Assembly (NCBI GenBank): GCA_964019335.1 | Contig: OZ025655.1 | Coordinates: 399,792-463,791, forward strand | DNA length: 64,000 nucleotides | Direction of reading: 5' to 3' | From: Diplonema japonicum | Lineage: Eukaryota > Euglenozoa > Diplonemea > Diplonemida > Diplonemidae | Shown here: positions 61,462 to 64,000 of the stretch, piece after piece | Position numbering within the stretch: the stretch's first letter is position 1 | Layout of the letters: every line of letters starts with the position of its first letter | Notes under the pieces: generated by a model | What the model was told of the DNA's origin: nothing | Seen by the model: only the letters and a program-made list of their open reading frames with translations | The model's database searches: none | Translations under genes and position numbers: made by a program

Positions 61462-64000
61462 TTATGTTTTTTGACGTTTGGCCATGTTTTTGAATTCTGC
61501 AAGCCTGGCGTTCTTTTTCTTCAACTCCTGTAGGTGTTGTGTGTAATTTACATTTTTTTTCAAAAAAAAAAAAAAAAAAAACACACACCTTGACACGAAT
61601 AGCTGCCTTGTCGTCTTTCTTTGCCTTTTCTTTCAAGTACATTTTTTTCTGTTTTTTTTTTTTTTTTTTTTTCCCCCAAACCTTTTTTTCAGCGTTCTCC
61701 TTGTCAGAGCGTTTTTTGACATTGTCAACGAGTGTCAGTCTCTCGAGCAGGTCACGTCTCTTCTGTTCCTCAGGCGAGAGCACGAAACCGGTTTCCTGTG
61801 CAATGGCGGCATCCTGCCTTGACACCCCGTCCTTCTCGATGAATCGGAGATGTTTTTTATCGAAGGGAAGATTACCCTCTGTTTTTGCAGAGACCTTCAG
61901 AGTCGTATTAAACTGCTTCGTTCTCTTCACTTCACGGTATTGAGAGTCGCGGGAGTAAGGGACAGCAACATTGTTATCCCGTCTAAGCTCGGTCATGGAT
62001 CTCATGGGTTGCCACTCTTGCAGGAGGAGGTTGGTGACGGGGTTGTAGTACTTGTTGGGTTCCATGGCTTTCCAGGTTTTGAGGAAAACGATGTCGGATC
62101 TTTGGATTTTGTCTTCGAAGGTTGCCCTGAAGACACCGCCCTTCCCTGTCACGGACTTCTTCACGGTACCCCTCAGACCAGCGACCGTTTGCAGCTTCGC
62201 GCCTTCAAACTTCGCCACCTCTAACGCCGAGCTGAACATGTTCTTCACAAACGCTGTGTTCTTGTAAACCTTCGCAGGCACGCCTGTCAGCTTCAACTTC
62301 TTCACGATCCTGCTGCTATGGTCCACCTCCATCACGTACCCCGTCGCGGAGCATCGGAAGATGGTTGCATCCTGCTTCATAGCAGAGTTGGTGAATGCGA
62401 TAACACCAGTGTTCGGTGGTGTGACTGGGCCGTAGAATGCCGCCACGCAATGCATGTGCAGCGGTGTGTACTTCAAGAACCTGTTCCGCCCGTTCGGGTC
62501 CTCGATGGCGAAAAGTGGTTGTGTTTGGAACCTTCTCCACCCGACAGACAGGACCAACGGGTCCCCTGCCTTGAGGATCTTAGGGAACCAACGATGCTTC
62601 TTGATCCTGGCGTAGACAACACCCAGACGGTCCTCCGATGCTAGGAGGCCACCCACCAGTACAGGGAGGTTTGGGTTGAAGTTTGTGACGAACTCTGCAG
62701 GGACGCCCTCGATGACAAGCCGGACGTACAGCCCTGCGTAGAATCCCACAAGCTTCACCTTCTCGTCGATGTTCCCGCTGGACGCCTCGTCAATCAGTGA
62801 TTTTGTTTTCTCCCGCTTCTCTTCCATGTCCTTCTTCATCACGTCCAAAAAGTCTCTCACCTCGTTGCCTTCTTCGTCGTACCTAGCGTCGAATGCCTTC
62901 TTCTTCGCAAGCTTCTTTTTCATGTATTCTTCCTTCTCCTTCGCTACCTGGTCAAGCTCTGTTTCTGGTTCCGCTTCCGCCTCAGGCTCGGGTTGTGCGT
63001 CTCCACGCAGCGACGCAGGGACCAGTGATCGGACGGATTCTTGCAGGGCTTCGAGCTTGGAGAGCTTTTTCTTAGGTGCCGCGTTTTCCTCGGCAGCTTC
63101 ACCTTCCTTCGCGTCTTCCTCCATGTCCTCGTCTTCATCTTCGTCTTCTTCTTCATGTTCTTCATCTTCTTCGTCATCGTCCATGTCCATCGCCATCTCC
63201 TGGTCCTCGTCGTCATCAACGAGTTCGAAGCCCTTCTCCCCGTAGTTGTTCGCAGGCGCTTCTTTCGTTACCCCCGACGACTCTTCTTGCGACCAAGTCC
63301 CCGTTACGAACAGGTCCCTGATGCCCTCGCGCACCGTCTCCACTTCCCATTCCTCCTCCACCACGCCCCTCACGTCCCTTGTCATGTCGAGGTTCAGATT
63401 GTCCTGCATGGCCCCGCCCTGAACCTTGAAAAGCAGGTCGTCGTCCTCATCCTCCAAAGAAAGCCCCTTCAGGTCATCTTTTGACAAGCTGTGCCTCACC
63501 TCGCTGGCACGCGACGAAGGCAGCACGATGTTCATGTCGTCATCATCGTCATCGTCATCCTCATCTTCGTCGTCGTCCTGCTCGACTGGCGCGTCAGCGA
63601 AGTGTACCCTCCTCCTTGTCCTGCCGTTCTCGTCTTTCACAGGCACTGAGGTGTATTTAGGTTCTTCTTCATGTTCCATGTCGTCGTCGTCGTCATCATC
63701 ATCATCATCATCGTCATCCCCCCCACCTATGGCCGCACCGCCGTCGAAGAGGCTGAGCTTGCCCTTCTTGAGGCTCTCATCCACGGTTTTGTGTCTGTTT
63801 GACGAAAGCATCTCGTTCATGATACGGGTCCCCTCGCCCTCAGCCACGTTGCCCTCCACGTCGTTGTCGACCTTCACGTACACTGCGTCAGCGTCGTAGA
63901 TCAGGCCGCCCACGTCGGCCATCGGGGCGTACAGGCGCTTGTCCTTCTCGGAGAGATGCCTTGTCTTCTTCTTGTTACCCTTTTGCGGCAGCTGGCACGG
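61462..64000 (-). CDS. BMS1: Ribosome biogenesis factor BMS1, C-terminal part (5' end outside window)
   Basis: The frame is open from base 64000, reading KDKRLYAPMADVGGLIYDAD, so the true start and the GTPase domain lie beyond the window. Visible parts: ADVGGLIYDADAVYVKV, several poly-Asp/Glu tracts, then the conserved BMS1/TSR1 C-terminal region with GFYAGLYVRLVIEGVP, LVLSVGWRRFQTQPLF, FRCSATGYVMEVD, GVFRATFEDKIQRSDIVFLK and NKYYNPVTNLL. BMS1 is a nucleolar GTPase of the small-subunit processome. Two introns near the end complete the protein: 61649-61681 (33 nt, GTTTGGGGG, an A run, CAG) and 61528-61588 (61 nt, GTGTGTG...CTACAG). The spliced tail is AIRVKELKKKNARLAEFKNM followed by AKRQKT. 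Without splicing it would end in an unrelated poly-F tail. Confidence 0.95.

Overview
ORGANISM. This is nuclear DNA from a eukaryotic microbe. Three things seen in the sequence point there. (1) Every convincing gene, about 22 over 64 kb, reads on the minus strand. (2) Genes are mostly single long ORFs, and several are interrupted by very short GT-AG introns (31-73 nt, donors mostly GTATG, acceptors mostly CAG). (3) Upstream of many start codons the coding strand shows a pyrimidine tract followed by an AG, as expected for spliced-leader trans-splicing of a polycistronic transcript. A one-directional gene array with trans-splicing plus cis-introns fits Euglenozoa. Kinetoplastids have almost no cis-introns, so a diplonemid-like organism is my best inference. 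A dinoflagellate or perkinsid relative cannot be excluded. Coding DNA is balanced in GC. Spacers are packed with long A, T and G runs.

LAYOUT (right to left is the direction of transcription). 64.0-57.1 kb: BMS1 (5' end outside the window) and a 1,327-aa cytoskeletal-type protein. 56.9-47.3 kb: a 17-module repeat protein with an N-terminal C2-like region, splicing factor SF3B3 (six exons) and a ubiquitin-like small protein. 47.0-39.5 kb: a secreted carboxylesterase, a secreted beta-sandwich/RCC1 protein and a two-span membrane protein. 39.5-37.3 kb: a gene-free island with a small inverted-repeat mobile element. 37.3-31.0 kb: a HhH-PADR1 protein and a protease-less calpain-domain protein. 30.6-29.3 kb: debris of a LINE-like retroelement. 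29.0-25.2 kb: a TFIIIC subunit (GTF3C5 type) and a zinc-finger protein with a faint kinesin-like segment. 25.0-17.4 kb: a 63-aa CaaX peptide and a 1,983-aa WWE/coiled-coil/cadherin-like protein. 17.2-13.4 kb: a basic S/TP-rich protein, two small proteins and a LAMMER kinase. 13.1-6.3 kb: a large unknown, a PPR-like organellar protein, a basic protein and a coiled-coil protein. 5.8-3.7 kb: a PTB/hnRNP-L-like protein. 3.7-0.5 kb: spacer. 0.54-0 kb: the start of a coiled-coil protein that leaves the window.

HOW THE GENES RELATE. They are housekeeping and structural genes in one transcription unit, not a functional operon. Several act in RNA biology (PTB-like, LAMMER kinase, SF3B3, BMS1, TFIIIC), but adjacency in such arrays usually carries no functional meaning. 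I resolved many gene models by joining reading frames across short introns. In every joined model the exon lengths add up in phase. No tRNA, rRNA, CRISPR or bacterial-type regulatory site was seen.
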